Source: Pseudomonas abietaniphila (GTDB lineage: Bacteria; Pseudomonadota; Gammaproteobacteria; Pseudomonadales; Pseudomonadaceae). From it: a stretch of 64,000 bases of DNA. This document shows positions 38,840-49,302 of the stretch, piece by piece. The stretch's first letter is position 1. Every line of letters begins with the position of its first letter. The notes under the pieces were generated by a model. That model was not told the origin of the DNA. It saw only the letters and a list, made by a program, of their open reading frames with translations, and did not search any database. A program made the position numbers and the translations under genes. Where the stretch lies: positions 3,224,001 to 3,288,000 of the forward strand of contig NZ_CP155619.1 in the NCBI RefSeq assembly GCF_039697315.1, given 5' to 3'.

Positions 38840-39328
38840 TCACTCCGGAATCGGCAGGTTCAAACTCTCCTTCACCTCTTCCATCACGATATAGCTCTTG
38901 GACTCGCGCACATGTGGCAGTTTGAGCAGGATGTCGCCCAACAGCTTGCGGTAGGAAGCCATCTCCGAGATGCGCGCTTTTACCAGGTAGTCGAAGTCGC
39001 CCGAGACGAGGTGGCACTCCAGCACATGGGGCAGTTTGAGGACCGCTCGGCGGAATTCCTCAAATGTGTCGCCCGATTTGTAATCCAGACTGATCTCGAC
39101 GAACACCAGCAGGCTAGCCTTCAGGTTCTGCGGATTGAGCCGGGCGTTGTAGCCCATGATGATGCCTTCGCGCTCAAGGCGACGAACCCGTTCTGTACAG
39201 GGCGTGGTAGAGAGGCCCACGCGTTCGCCCAGTTCGGTGAAGGAAATTCTGCCGTCGCCCTGCAGGATGCGCAGGATGTTGCGATCGATCTTGTCCAGTT
39301 CACGTTTTGACTGGTGTTGGGTGCGCAT
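38840..39328 (-). CDS. Lrp/AsnC-family regulator (DadR-like)
   Basis: A 162-residue Lrp-family protein with an N-terminal helix-turn-helix (LDKIDRNILRILQGDGRISFTELGERVGLSTTPCTERVRRLEREG) and C-terminal RAM ligand domain (LECHLVSGDFDYLVKARI). It is divergent from dadA, 157 bp away, as is the Lrp homologue that activates dadA with alanine in P. aeruginosa; a role as activator of the dad operon is a strong inference. Confidence 0.93.
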   Translation of the reverse strand: MRTQHQSKRELDKIDRNILRILQGDGRISFTELGERVGLSTTPCTERVRRLEREGIIMGYNARLNPQNLKASLLVFVEISLDYKSGDTFEEFRRAVLKLPHVLECHLVSGDFDYLVKARISEMASYRKLLGDILLKLPHVRESKSYIVMEEVKESLNLPIPE

Positions 39329-39485
39329 GGCTAAACCCCCCTCTGCTTAAGCTCAGGTTGTCGAGAATTAACGCCGAATATAGGCGCTTATATAGTGAAA
39401 AGCACTGCTCGATGCTTTTTATACTGCCAACATCCTTGCTTAAAACTTCAAAACGTCAGCGGATATCCGCGATGAGGAAATCAAC

Positions 39486-40787
39486 ATGCGCGTTCTGGTC
39501 CTTGGAAGTGGCGTAATCGGTGTCACCAGTGCTTATTACCTGGCCCGTGCGGGCTTCGAGGTGACGGTGGTAGACCGTCAGCCTGCCGCTGCCATGGAAA
39601 CCAGTTTCGCTAACGCCGGGCAAGTGTCGCCGGGTTACGCATCGCCGTGGGCCGCACCGGGCGTACCGCTCAAGGCCATCAAATGGTTGTTGCAGCGTCA
39701 CGCGCCGCTGGCGATCAAGGCGACCGCCGACATTGATCAGTACCTGTGGATGGCGCAAATGCTGCGCAACTGCACGCAAAACCGTTATGCGGTGAACAAG
39801 GAGCGCATGGTGCGTCTGTCCGAGTACAGCCGCGACTGCCTTGACGAACTGCGCGCAGAAACCGGCATTGCCTATGAAGGCCGCAGCCTGGGCACCACGC
39901 AACTGTTCCGTACACAAGAGCAACTGGACAACGCCGCCAAGGACATCGCCGTTCTTGAACAGGCCGGCGTGCCTTACGAAGTCTTGGACCGCGAAGGCAT
40001 TGCGCGCGTCGAACCTGCGCTGGCCAGCGTCAGCAACATCCTCAGCGGCGCCCTGCGTTTGCCAAACGATCAGACGGGCGATTGCCAGCTATTTACCACG
40101 CGTCTGGCCGAGATGTGTGTGAAGTTAGGCGTTGAATTCCGATTCGGCCAGTCGATCGAGTCAATTGACTTCGCAGGCGACCGGATCAACGGCGTGCGCG
40201 TCAACGGCAAACTCGAAACGGCTGATCGCTACGTGCTGGCGTTGGGCAGCTATTCGCCGCAATTGCTCAAGCCGCTGGGTATCAAGGCGCCGGTTTACCC
40301 GCTCAAGGGTTACTCGCTGACCGTGCCGATCACCAACCCTGCCATGGCACCCACATCGACCATTCTCGACGAGACCTACAAGGTTGCGATCACCCGTTTT
40401 GACAACCGCATTCGAGTGGGCGGGATGGCGGAGATTGCTGGTTTTGACCTGTCGCTCAATCCTCGTCGGCGGGAAACGCTGGAGATGATCGTCAACGATC
40501 TCTATCCTCAGGGCGGCGATCTGGCCGAGGCCAGTTTCTGGACCGGCCTGCGTCCAACCACCCCGGATGGCACGCCAATCGTTGGTGCTACGCCGTATCG
40601 CAACCTGTTCCTCAATACCGGCCACGGAACGCTTGGCTGGACCATGGCCTGCGGGTCGGGTCGTTTGCTGGCCGATCTCATCGCCCGCAAAAAACCACAG
40701 ATCAGCGCCGAAGGCCTCGATATTTCCCGCTACGGAAGCTCCAAGGAGATCGCAAAACATGTCAATCCAGCGCCAGCTCACCAATGA
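39486..40787 (+). CDS. dadA: D-amino acid dehydrogenase small subunit
   Basis: A 433-residue membrane-associated flavoenzyme that oxidises D-alanine and other D-amino acids to 2-oxo acids, passing electrons to the respiratory chain. [21 protein letters not shown] carries the FAD dinucleotide motif; [19 protein letters not shown] and [18 protein letters not shown] are diagnostic. GAGGAAA is upstream of the ATG, and a -10-like TATACT lies at 39420-39425. The next gene, a RidA protein, overlaps its 3' end by 29 bp. Divergent Lrp-type regulator upstream. Confidence 0.97.
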   Translation: MRVLVLGSGVIGVTSAYYLARAGFEVTVVDRQPAAAMETSFANAGQVSPGYASPWAAPGVPLKAIKWLLQRHAPLAIKATADIDQYLWMAQMLRNCTQNRYAVNKERMVRLSEYSRDCLDELRAETGIAYEGRSLGTTQLFRTQEQLDNAAKDIAVLEQAGVPYEVLDREGIARVEPALASVSNILSGALRLPNDQTGDCQLFTTRLAEMCVKLGVEFRFGQSIESIDFAGDRINGVRVNGKLETADRYVLALGSYSPQLLKPLGIKAPVYPLKGYSLTVPITNPAMAPTSTILDETYKVAITRFDNRIRVGGMAEIAGFDLSLNPRRRETLEMIVNDLYPQGGDLAEASFWTGLRPTTPDGTPIVGATPYRNLFLNTGHGTLGWTMACGSGRLLADLIARKKPQISAEGLDISRYGSSKEIAKHVNPAPAHQ

Positions 40788-41112
40788 GCGCATGAGCCAG
40801 ATCGTCGTCCACAACGGCACCGTTTACCTTGCCGGGCAAGTGGGTGACGACATGGCGGCGGGTATCGAACAGCAAACCCGCGAGACGCTCAATACCATCG
40901 AGCGCCTGCTGGACCTGGCCGGCACCGACAAGAGCCGCATTCTGTCGGTCACGATTTACCTTAAAGACATCGACGCCCATTTCGCCGGAATGAACAGCGT
41001 GTGGGACAAATGGCTGCCAAAAGGCGTCGCCCCGGCCCGCGCCACCGTTGAAGCCAAGCTGTGCGAACCGGAAATTCTGGTTGAGTTGTCGGTCACGGCT
41101 GCGTTGCCTTAA
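40759..41112 (+). CDS. RidA-family protein of the dad operon
   Basis: A 117-residue YjgF/RidA-like protein: [31 protein letters not shown] through [24 protein letters not shown], with the catalytic Arg in PARATVEA. Expected to hydrolyse the imine formed by DadA before it damages other enzymes. The ATG lies inside dadA and overlaps it by 29 bp, so translation is likely coupled. The gene order dadA-ridA-dadX is conserved in Pseudomonas. Confidence 0.92.
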   Translation: MSIQRQLTNERMSQIVVHNGTVYLAGQVGDDMAAGIEQQTRETLNTIERLLDLAGTDKSRILSVTIYLKDIDAHFAGMNSVWDKWLPKGVAPARATVEAKLCEPEILVELSVTAALP

Positions 41113-41132
41113 ATAACGCTCCATCCCGGTCC

Positions 41133-41224
41133 CTGTGGGAGCAAGCTCAATCGCGAAGGCGTCGTGTCAGACGACTCATATGTTGTTTGATCCGACGCCT
41201 TCGTGAGCAAGCTCACTCCCACAG
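41133..41224. repeat. REP doublet inside the dad operon
   Basis: CTGTGGGAGCAAGCTCAATCGCG at 41133, trimmed here, and the inverted GTGAGCAAGCTCACTCCCACAG ending at 41224 enclose about 45 bp, in the gap between the RidA gene and dadX. A REP pair inside an operon can shape 3' ends and relative mRNA stability. Confidence 0.75.
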
Positions 41225-41258
41225 GTTTTCGATTTCATCCGATCAGAACTTTCCCGCC

Positions 41259-42332
41259 ATGCGTCCAGCCCGCGCCCTCATCGATCTCTCCGCCCTGCGC
41301 CACAACTATCAACTGGCCCGTGAAACCACAGGCGCGAAGGCGCTTGCCGTGATCAAGGCCGATGCCTATGGGCACGGTGCCGTGCGCGTTGCGCAAGCGC
41401 TGGAAGCTCAGGCCGATGGTTTTGCCGTCGCCTGCATCGAAGAAGCCCTGGAGTTGCGCCAAGCCGGTATTAGCGCGCCGATTCTGTTGCTGGAAGGGTT
41501 TTTCGAGGCCGACGAACTGCCGCTGATCGTCGAGCACGATTTCTGGTGTGTGGTGCATTCGCTGTGGCAACTCGACGCCATCGAGCAGACCGCCGTCGGC
41601 AAGCCGCTGAACATCTGGCTGAAGATGGACTCAGGCATGCACCGCGTGGGTGTTCACCCGGCTGACTATGAGTCCGCTTACAAACGCCTGCTGGCCAGCG
41701 GAAAAGTCGCCAAGGTCGTGTTGATGACCCACTTTGCACGGGCCGACGAGCTGGGCAGTGCTCGCACTGACGAGCAAGTGGCGATCTTTCAGTCGGCTCG
41801 CGAAGGGCTGTCTGCCGAGGTCAGCTTGCGCAACTCACCCGGCGTGATGGGCTGGCCAAACGTACCGAGCGACTGGGTGCGCCCCGGCATCATGTTGTAT
41901 GGCGCGACACCCTTTGATCAGCCGCAGTCGGTAGCCGATCGCCTGCAGCCCGTGATGACGCTGGAATCCAAAGTGATCTGCGTGCGTGAACTGCCCGCGG
42001 GTGAGCCGGTGGGTTACGGCGGTGCCTTCGTCACCGAGCGCAACATGCGCATCGGCGTGGTGGCGATGGGGTACGCCGACGGTTACCCGCGTCAGGCGCC
42101 GACCGGTACGCCGGTGATGATCGACGGGCATCGCAGTCAGCTATTGGGGCGCGTGTCCATGGACATGCTGTGTGTCGACCTGACCCATGTACCGGGCGCA
42201 GGTCTGGGCAGCCGCGTCGAACTCTGGGGCAAAAACGTGCTGGCCAGCGACGTCGCCACCCACGCCGGTACCATTCCTTATCAGATCTTCTGCAACCTCA
42301 AGCGCGTGCCAAGGCTCTATTCCGGGGACTGA
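41259..42332 (+). CDS. dadX: Catabolic alanine racemase
   Basis: A 357-residue PLP enzyme interconverting L- and D-alanine, supplying D-alanine to DadA. The PLP Lys is in [14 protein letters not shown] (Lys34 region) and the second catalytic residue Tyr in [36 protein letters not shown] is diagnostic. The start is ATG 41259 ([17 protein letters not shown]); the earlier open frame overlaps the REP. It is the last dad gene. Confidence 0.96.
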   Translation: MRPARALIDLSALRHNYQLARETTGAKALAVIKADAYGHGAVRVAQALEAQADGFAVACIEEALELRQAGISAPILLLEGFFEADELPLIVEHDFWCVVHSLWQLDAIEQTAVGKPLNIWLKMDSGMHRVGVHPADYESAYKRLLASGKVAKVVLMTHFARADELGSARTDEQVAIFQSAREGLSAEVSLRNSPGVMGWPNVPSDWVRPGIMLYGATPFDQPQSVADRLQPVMTLESKVICVRELPAGEPVGYGGAFVTERNMRIGVVAMGYADGYPRQAPTGTPVMIDGHRSQLLGRVSMDMLCVDLTHVPGAGLGSRVELWGKNVLASDVATHAGTIPYQIFCNLKRVPRLYSGD

Positions 42333-42482
42333 ATGCGCTCGTCGCGTTGTTCGTCCGATCTCGTTGCGGTCCGTGGCGGCCGCCGGTCCCTTTGCTAATC
42401 TGGTCAAGTGTTGTAAATACTGAACGCGGTCGCCATCATGGCGGCCACTTGACCGTATTTGATTATCAGGAGGACTCCAGCA

Positions 42483-43031
42483 TTGGACGTCGGTGAACGA
42501 CTGCAATCCATTCGTAAACTCAAAGGTCTGTCCCAGCGCGAACTCGCCAAGCGAGCGGGCGTGACCAACAGCACCATTTCCATGATCGAGAAAAACAGCG
42601 TCAGCCCCTCGATCAGTTCCCTGCGCAAGGTGCTGGGCGGCATACCGATGTCCATGGTGGAGTTCTTTTCGGAAGAGCTTGAGCCAGAAAACCCGACTCA
42701 GGTCGTCTACAAAGCCAGCGAGCTGATCGATATCTCGGACGGCGCCGTCACCATGAAACTGGTCGGCAAGTCTCATCCAGACAGGGCGATCGCGTTCCTG
42801 ACCGAGGTGTATCCGCCAGGCGCCGACACCGGCGAGGAGATGCTCGTTCACGAGGGTGAAGAGACCGGCATTCTGGTCGAGGGACGACTGGAGCTGGTCG
42901 TTGGCCTCGATACTTATGTGCTTGAGGCGGGCGACAGCTACTATTTCGAAAGCACCCGACCTCATCGCTTCCGTAATCCGTTCGACGTTCCGGCGCGACT
43001 CATCAGCGCTGCCACGCCCGCGAATTTCTGA
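42483..43031 (+). CDS. pauR: PauR, polyamine catabolism regulator
   Basis: A 182-residue XRE-family repressor with a C-terminal cupin. Helix-turn-helix residues about 5-60: RLQSIRKLKGLSQRELAKRAGVTNSTISMIEKNSVSPSISSLRKVL; cupin about 110-180: PPGADTGEEMLVHEGEETGILVEGRLELVVG. It matches the Pseudomonas PauR, which represses polyamine (putrescine/cadaverine) genes and is released by polyamines. The start is TTG at 42483, because AGGAGG lies 9 bp upstream and the family starts with MDVGERLQSI; an upstream ATT-type frame is not credible. It lies 150 bp after dadX, outside the amine genes it is expected to control. Confidence 0.93.
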   Translation: MDVGERLQSIRKLKGLSQRELAKRAGVTNSTISMIEKNSVSPSISSLRKVLGGIPMSMVEFFSEELEPENPTQVVYKASELIDISDGAVTMKLVGKSHPDRAIAFLTEVYPPGADTGEEMLVHEGEETGILVEGRLELVVGLDTYVLEAGDSYYFESTRPHRFRNPFDVPARLISAATPANF

Positions 43032-43217
43032 TCCGCGAAAGCCCTCCCGACCTGAGCCATCAGGCGGATCACAGGACGAGCCCGAAGCAACAGGTCGACG
43101 CACGAATAACCCTGCGGTGTTCAGGGATGTAACGACCAACGGGCTACCCGCTATACTTTCGCCGTCTGCGGCTTACCGTGACCGCAGGGGCGTTATAGCC
43201 ACCATGAGGGTGAAAGC

Positions 43218-43643
43218 GTGAACCTTACTAATAAGATCCTGGCTGCTGTTGCACTCCTCGCGTTTTGGGCTTTTGCGGCCCAGGCCTCCACCAGCGATGA
43301 CCTCTCAAAACGACTCGAACCCGTCGGACAAGTCTGCATCCAGGGCAAGGAATGTCCCGGCATGGACGTGGCCGCCACGGCCGGAGGCGCGGGTGGCGCA
43401 AAATCCCCTGACGACGTAATCGGTAAACATTGCAACGCCTGCCATGGGACCGGGCTGCTGGGCTCCCCGAAAATCGGTGACAGCGCCGATTGGGGCAAGC
43501 GCGCCAAAGAGCAGGGCGGTCTTGACGGTCTGCTGGCCAAGGCGATCAGCGGCATCAATTCCATGCCGCCAAAAGGCACCTGCGCCGATTGCTCGGATGA
43601 AGAGCTCAAAGGCGCGATCAAGAAGATGTCCGGGCTGCAGTAG
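43218..43643 (+). CDS. cycB: Cytochrome c5
   Basis: A 141-residue periplasmic c-type cytochrome. Signal peptide MNLTNKILAAVALLAFWAFAAQA; heme motif CNACH at about residues 73-77; Met axial ligand likely in INSMPPKGTCADCSD. The extra Cys pair (CADC) is typical of cytochrome c5. It is usual beside pauR in pseudomonads. Followed 15 bp on by the DUF2845 gene. Confidence 0.92.
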   Translation: MNLTNKILAAVALLAFWAFAAQASTSDDLSKRLEPVGQVCIQGKECPGMDVAATAGGAGGAKSPDDVIGKHCNACHGTGLLGSPKIGDSADWGKRAKEQGGLDGLLAKAISGINSMPPKGTCADCSDEELKGAIKKMSGLQ

Positions 43644-43658
43644 GCCTGAAAGGATCTT

Positions 43659-43961
43659 ATGTTTCGCAAAACAACGCTGGTGTGGCTGCTGCCTTGTCTG
43701 ATGCTTGCCGACGTTGCGCAAGCGACCATGCGCTGCGGAACGTCGTTGATCAACCTTGGCGATACAGCCACGGTTGTTCGTGAAAAGTGCGGAGCGCCTG
43801 ACCGCAGCGAGGATCAGGAGCCGGCTTCGCGAATCAACAGCGTTCCTCGTCTAAACGCCGTGAAGGTCAGTTTCTGGGTGTATGGGCCTCGCAATGGCGC
43901 CTTCCAGCACCTCAAGTTCATAGAGGACAAGCTGGTGGCGATCGATACCCGACGCGATTAA
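43659..43961 (+). CDS. DUF2845-domain secreted protein
   Basis: A 100-residue protein with a signal peptide (MFRKTTLVWLLPCLMLADVAQAT) and the DUF2845 core MRCGTSLINLGDTATVVREKCGAPDRSE, with two Cys likely forming a disulfide. Function unknown. AAGGATCTT precedes the ATG. It is probably co-transcribed with cycB. Confidence 0.82.
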   Translation: MFRKTTLVWLLPCLMLADVAQATMRCGTSLINLGDTATVVREKCGAPDRSEDQEPASRINSVPRLNAVKVSFWVYGPRNGAFQHLKFIEDKLVAIDTRRD

Positions 43962-44039
43962 TGCTGTCGACGCCTGATGCAGCAAATACCGTCCATTTCC
44001 GGTCCAACCTCCATCGAATAACAACCCAGGAGAGGCCGG

Positions 44040-45971
<1,932 letters not shown>

Positions 45972-45986
45972 CGCTGCGGATAAAAC

Positions 45987-46016
45987 CTGTGGGAGTGATC
46001 AAGCTCACTCCCACAG
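45987..46016. repeat. Single REP hairpin
   Basis: CTGTGGGAGTGA TCAAGC TCACTCCCACAG is a perfect 12-bp stem with a 6-nt loop between two convergent genes. It may serve as a transcript 3' end although no T tract follows. Confidence 0.75.
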
Positions 46017-46029
46017 AGAATGTATGGAT

Positions 46030-46845
46030 TCAGGAACAGGTTTTGATCACCAGCAACACCGCCGCGATCATCCCGGTGACGGCAAACAGCTGCTGCAACC
46101 TTGGCCCGGCCAGAAACCGCGCGGCTTGTCGCCCGATGATCAGGCCGACAACCGCGCCTGCCGCAAACGGCATCCCCACGGCCCAATGCATCACACCGCT
46201 GACGCTGGCGGTGATCACGCTGGCAGTCGACACCAGCGCAATGACTGCCAGCGACGTGGCGACGATGCTCTTCATGTCCAGGTCGGTGTAACGCGTCAGC
46301 GCCGGAATGATCACGAAACCGCCGCCGACCCCGAGCAGTCCCGACAGCACACCCGACATGACGCCCGTGATCGCCAGTGAACGCGCGCAAGGCAGTGTCC
46401 AGCGCAGGCGACCTTCCAGTGGATTGAGAACGCAGGGCAGGAAGGCGGCGCGTGCTGCGGGCTGACCATGGTGCAGCTCGTGAGCGGCCTTGCGATAAAT
46501 CCGCCCGCAGGCATAGACCAGCACTCCGGCGAACCCCAGCGCCAACGGTGCGTTGGGCAGTTGATGAGCGAGCCATAAGCCCAGCGGCGCGAAGCAGATG
46601 CCTATCACTGCGATGAACAAGGCTGCGCGATAACGCACGATGCCCTGACGCAAGCCCAGCAACGCGCCGACGGCAGCGGCAAGCCCCACCGCCAGCAAGC
46701 CGACAGGTGCGGCTTCGACCATCGACAAACCCAGCCCGAACACCAACAGCGGCACCGCGAGAATGCCGCCGCCTGCTCCAGTGAGTGCCAATACCGCGCC
46801 AATGATTGTGCCGAGGCCGGCTCCGATCAGTTCGTGTTCAGGCAT
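46030..46845 (-). CDS. TauE/SafE-family sulfite exporter
   Basis: A 271-residue inner-membrane protein with about eight helices and two repeated TauE signatures: LTGAGGGILAVPLLVFGLG near residue 22 and GLLGVGGGFVIIPALTRYTDL near residue 175. The family exports sulfite or sulfonates, or passes sulfur compounds. It overlaps the preceding SQR gene by 8 bp and is co-directional with it, so it likely removes the sulfite formed by the SQR-dioxygenase pathway. Confidence 0.88.
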   Translation of the reverse strand: MPEHELIGAGLGTIIGAVLALTGAGGGILAVPLLVFGLGLSMVEAAPVGLLAVGLAAAVGALLGLRQGIVRYRAALFIAVIGICFAPLGLWLAHQLPNAPLALGFAGVLVYACGRIYRKAAHELHHGQPAARAAFLPCVLNPLEGRLRWTLPCARSLAITGVMSGVLSGLLGVGGGFVIIPALTRYTDLDMKSIVATSLAVIALVSTASVITASVSGVMHWAVGMPFAAGAVVGLIIGRQAARFLAGPRLQQLFAVTGMIAAVLLVIKTCS

Positions 46846-48097
46846 TGTGCGTGGTGTCCACCGTCGGTGCCGGTCGCGCCATCCATTCGCGTCCCTTGAG
46901 CATCGCGTGCCAGTAAATCTGCGGCAGTGCAGCGGCTTTCAACCACCAGGCCAGTCGCGTAGGGCGTCGCCCGTCGAGCAGCCAGGTCGGGAAACTCGGG
47001 GCGACCTTGCCGCCGTAGGTGAATTCGGCGAGGACGATCTTGCCCCGTTCCACGGTCAGCGGGCAGGAGCCATAACCGTGGTAATGAGCCAAATGCGCCC
47101 GCCGGTTCAGTGCCACCAACACGTTGTTGGCGACCACGGGCGCCTGTTTTCTCGCCGCCGCTGCGGTCTTGGCGTTGCTGGTGTTGGTCACGTCACCCAA
47201 GCCGTGGACATTGGCGAACTGTCGGTGGCGCAAGGTCGCCGGATCGACGTCAACCCAGCCGGCCGCATCGGCCAGCGGGCTCTGCCGAATGAAATCGGGT
47301 GCGATCTGCGGCGGCACCACGTGAAGCATGTCGAAGGCCTGTTCGGTGGTTTCGCTGGCACCATCGGCCAGCGTCCGGACGAACGTGGCGCGTTGCCGTG
47401 GGCCATCGACCGCGACCAGTCTGGAACCGAACTTCAGGTCGATGCTGTACTTTTGCACGTACTCCATCAGTGCAGGCACGTATTCGGCGACCCCGAACAG
47501 CACGCCGCCTGCGTTGTGAAACTCCGTGTTGATGTGCGGAAGGCGCGCCGACCTGGCCCAGTGATCACAGGACAGGTACATCGCCTTCTGCGGTGCCCCG
47601 GCGCATTTGATGGGCATCGGCGGCTGCGTGAACAATGCGCGGCCCTGTTTGAGCTGCTGAGCCAGTTGCCAGGTATACGGCGCCAGATCGTAACGGTAGT
47701 TGGACGTCACGCCGTTGCGGCCAAGGGTTTCGCGAAGGCCGTCGATGGCGTCCCAGTCCAGTTTCAGCCCTGGGCAGACCACCAGTTGCTCGTAGCCGAC
47801 GACTCGACCGTCGTCGAGGGTGACGCAATGGTCGGTCGGGTCGAAGCGTTCAACGGCGGCCTTGATCCAGCGTGCCTTGGCAGGAATCACCGTGGCCATG
47901 CTGCGCGCCGTGGATTCGGGCTTGAAGACGCCCGCGCCGACCATGGTCCAGCCAGGCTGGTAGTAATGCGTGTCGGCGGGGTCGATCAGCGCGATGTCCA
48001 GCGACGCATCGCGGGCCAGGAGGCTGGAAGCGGTGGCTATACCCGCCGCCCCCGCGCCGATGATCAGGATTTGATGATGGGTTTTGTTGCCAGGCAT
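46838..48097 (-). CDS. sqr: Sulfide:quinone oxidoreductase, type II
   Basis: A 419-residue FAD enzyme oxidising sulfide to sulfane sulfur (persulfide) and passing electrons to the quinone pool. The FAD motif is ILIIGAGAAGIATASSL. The two redox Cys of the type II (human SQOR-like) enzymes are both present: Cys165 in MPIKCAGAPQKAMYL and Cys345 in YHGYGSCPLTVERGKIVLAEF. I start at MPGNKTHHQILI (48097) with GGAAAC upstream; the frame opens at 48139. C-terminal helices likely attach it to the membrane. In one unit with the persulfide dioxygenase upstream (61 bp) and TauE downstream (8-bp overlap). Confidence 0.92.
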   Translation of the reverse strand: MPGNKTHHQILIIGAGAAGIATASSLLARDASLDIALIDPADTHYYQPGWTMVGAGVFKPESTARSMATVIPAKARWIKAAVERFDPTDHCVTLDDGRVVGYEQLVVCPGLKLDWDAIDGLRETLGRNGVTSNYRYDLAPYTWQLAQQLKQGRALFTQPPMPIKCAGAPQKAMYLSCDHWARSARLPHINTEFHNAGGVLFGVAEYVPALMEYVQKYSIDLKFGSRLVAVDGPRQRATFVRTLADGASETTEQAFDMLHVVPPQIAPDFIRQSPLADAAGWVDVDPATLRHRQFANVHGLGDVTNTSNAKTAAAARKQAPVVANNVLVALNRRAHLAHYHGYGSCPLTVERGKIVLAEFTYGGKVAPSFPTWLLDGRRPTRLAWWLKAAALPQIYWHAMLKGREWMARPAPTVDTTHNA

Positions 48098-48158
48098 GGG
48101 ATTGTTTCCAAAAAATCTGAAGGCGGGCGCCGATCGCAATCAGCGCCGGCGTCGGGCG

Positions 48159-49043
48159 TCACAGGGCGTTGATCGGGATCTTCAGGTACCGCACACCGTT
48201 GTCTTCCGGTTCTGGAAGGTGTCCGCCGCGCATGTTGATCTGCACCGAAGGTAGGATCAGCACAGGCATGTCCAGCGTTGCATCGCGCTTTTCGCGCATC
48301 TCGACGAACGCGTCTTCGTCGATGCCTTCGCGAATGTGGATGTTGTGGGCACGCTGTTCGGCCACGGTGGTCATGTACATCAGCTCACGGCCGTTGGGCA
48401 GGTAGTCGTGGCACATGAACAGACGGGTTTGCGGCGGCAGGCTGAGAATCCGGCCAATCGAACGGTACAGCGTGCGCGCGTCGGCGCCCGGGAAGTCGCA
48501 GCGCGCCGTGCCGTAATCGGGCATGAACAGGGTGTCGCCGACGAAACCCACGGTCTGGCCATCGGCTTCGATGAGGTAGGTCATGCAAGCGGGTGTATGG
48601 CCGGGTGTGTGCATCGCGCGGGCATGCAGGGAACCGATCTGAAAGTGTGTGTCATCTTCCAGCAACCGGTCGAACTGGCTGCCATCGCGTGCGAACTCCC
48701 CTTTGGTGTTGAACAACGTGCCGAACACCTTCTGTACGCGGGTGATGTGGCTACCGATGGCAACCGTGCCGCCGAGTTGCTCTTTCAAGTACGCCGCGGC
48801 CGAGACATGGTCGGCATGCACATGGGTTTCCAGAATCCATTCGACCGAGACGCCCAGCTCGCGAATCCGGGCGACCAGCTTGTCCGCTGACTCGGTGTGC
48901 GTTCTTCCCGATTTGGGGTCGTAGTCCAGCACGCTGTCGATCAACGCGGCTTTGAGGGTCGAGCGGTCGATGACCAGATAACTGATGGTCCAGGTCTGCG
49001 GGTCGAAAAACGCCTCCACGCACAATGTTTCGCCGATGTTCAT
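48159..49043 (-). CDS. pdo: Persulfide dioxygenase-like metallo-beta-lactamase-fold protein
   Basis: A 294-residue MBL-fold protein resembling ETHE1/Blh persulfide dioxygenases, which turn glutathione persulfide into sulfite. Metal motif ETHVHADHVSAA (residues about 68-79) and the downstream MHTPGHTPACMTYL and VGDTLFMPDYGTARCDFP give the His/Asp ligands of the mononuclear iron site. A start at MNIGETLCVEAFFDP (49043) has GGAGAG upstream; the frame opens at 49112. It is first in the minus-strand unit and divergent from the FisR-like activator. Confidence 0.9.
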   Translation of the reverse strand: MNIGETLCVEAFFDPQTWTISYLVIDRSTLKAALIDSVLDYDPKSGRTHTESADKLVARIRELGVSVEWILETHVHADHVSAAAYLKEQLGGTVAIGSHITRVQKVFGTLFNTKGEFARDGSQFDRLLEDDTHFQIGSLHARAMHTPGHTPACMTYLIEADGQTVGFVGDTLFMPDYGTARCDFPGADARTLYRSIGRILSLPPQTRLFMCHDYLPNGRELMYMTTVAEQRAHNIHIREGIDEDAFVEMREKRDATLDMPVLILPSVQINMRGGHLPEPEDNGVRYLKIPINAL

Positions 49044-49128
49044 GGGTTCTCTCCAGAAGATGCCTGATGCCAGACCTGTTGGCAGTCGCTGCCTGGAGAG
49101 ATCAATATCCATGCCAGCGTGTTTTTAA

Positions 49129-49144
49129 AGCTCGATCTGGGCCA
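49129..49144 (-). promoter_or_regulatory. Candidate sigma-54 promoter of the persulfide dioxygenase-SQR-TauE unit
   Basis: On the minus strand TGGCCCAGATCGAGCT has the invariant GG and GC 10 bp apart (consensus TGGCACG-N4-TTGCW), but the TT before GC is replaced. A rival, TGGCATGGATATTGAT at 49101-49116, keeps TGGCA and TTG but loses the -12 C. One of these is expected, because the divergent regulator is a sigma-54 activator. I cannot decide between them. Confidence 0.4.
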
Positions 49145-49200
49145 GAGGCCGGTTTATAGAGGGTTGAGCAGCCGATGCTGCGAGAAACGCAAACCTTTTC

Positions 49201-49260
49201 TGCCAGAACTGGCAGTCAGATGGCAGTGAGTGGCAGTGAGTGGCAGTCGATGGCAGTGAA
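49201..49260. repeat. Five TGGCAGT repeats at 10-11 bp period plus a TGCCAG/CTGGCA palindrome
   Basis: TGGCAGT begins at 49210, 49221, 49231, 49241 and 49251, and the palindrome TGCCAG AA CTGGCA covers 49201-49214. The period is one DNA turn, so all copies face the same side of the helix. It lies between the divergent FisR-like gene and the sulfide-oxidation unit, about 65-130 bp upstream of the candidate sigma-54 promoter, where an activator's upstream sites belong. Confidence 0.75.
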
Positions 49261-49302
49261 GAGACCAAAGGAGTAACCTCCCGCCACGCGCAGGAGATTC
49301 AC

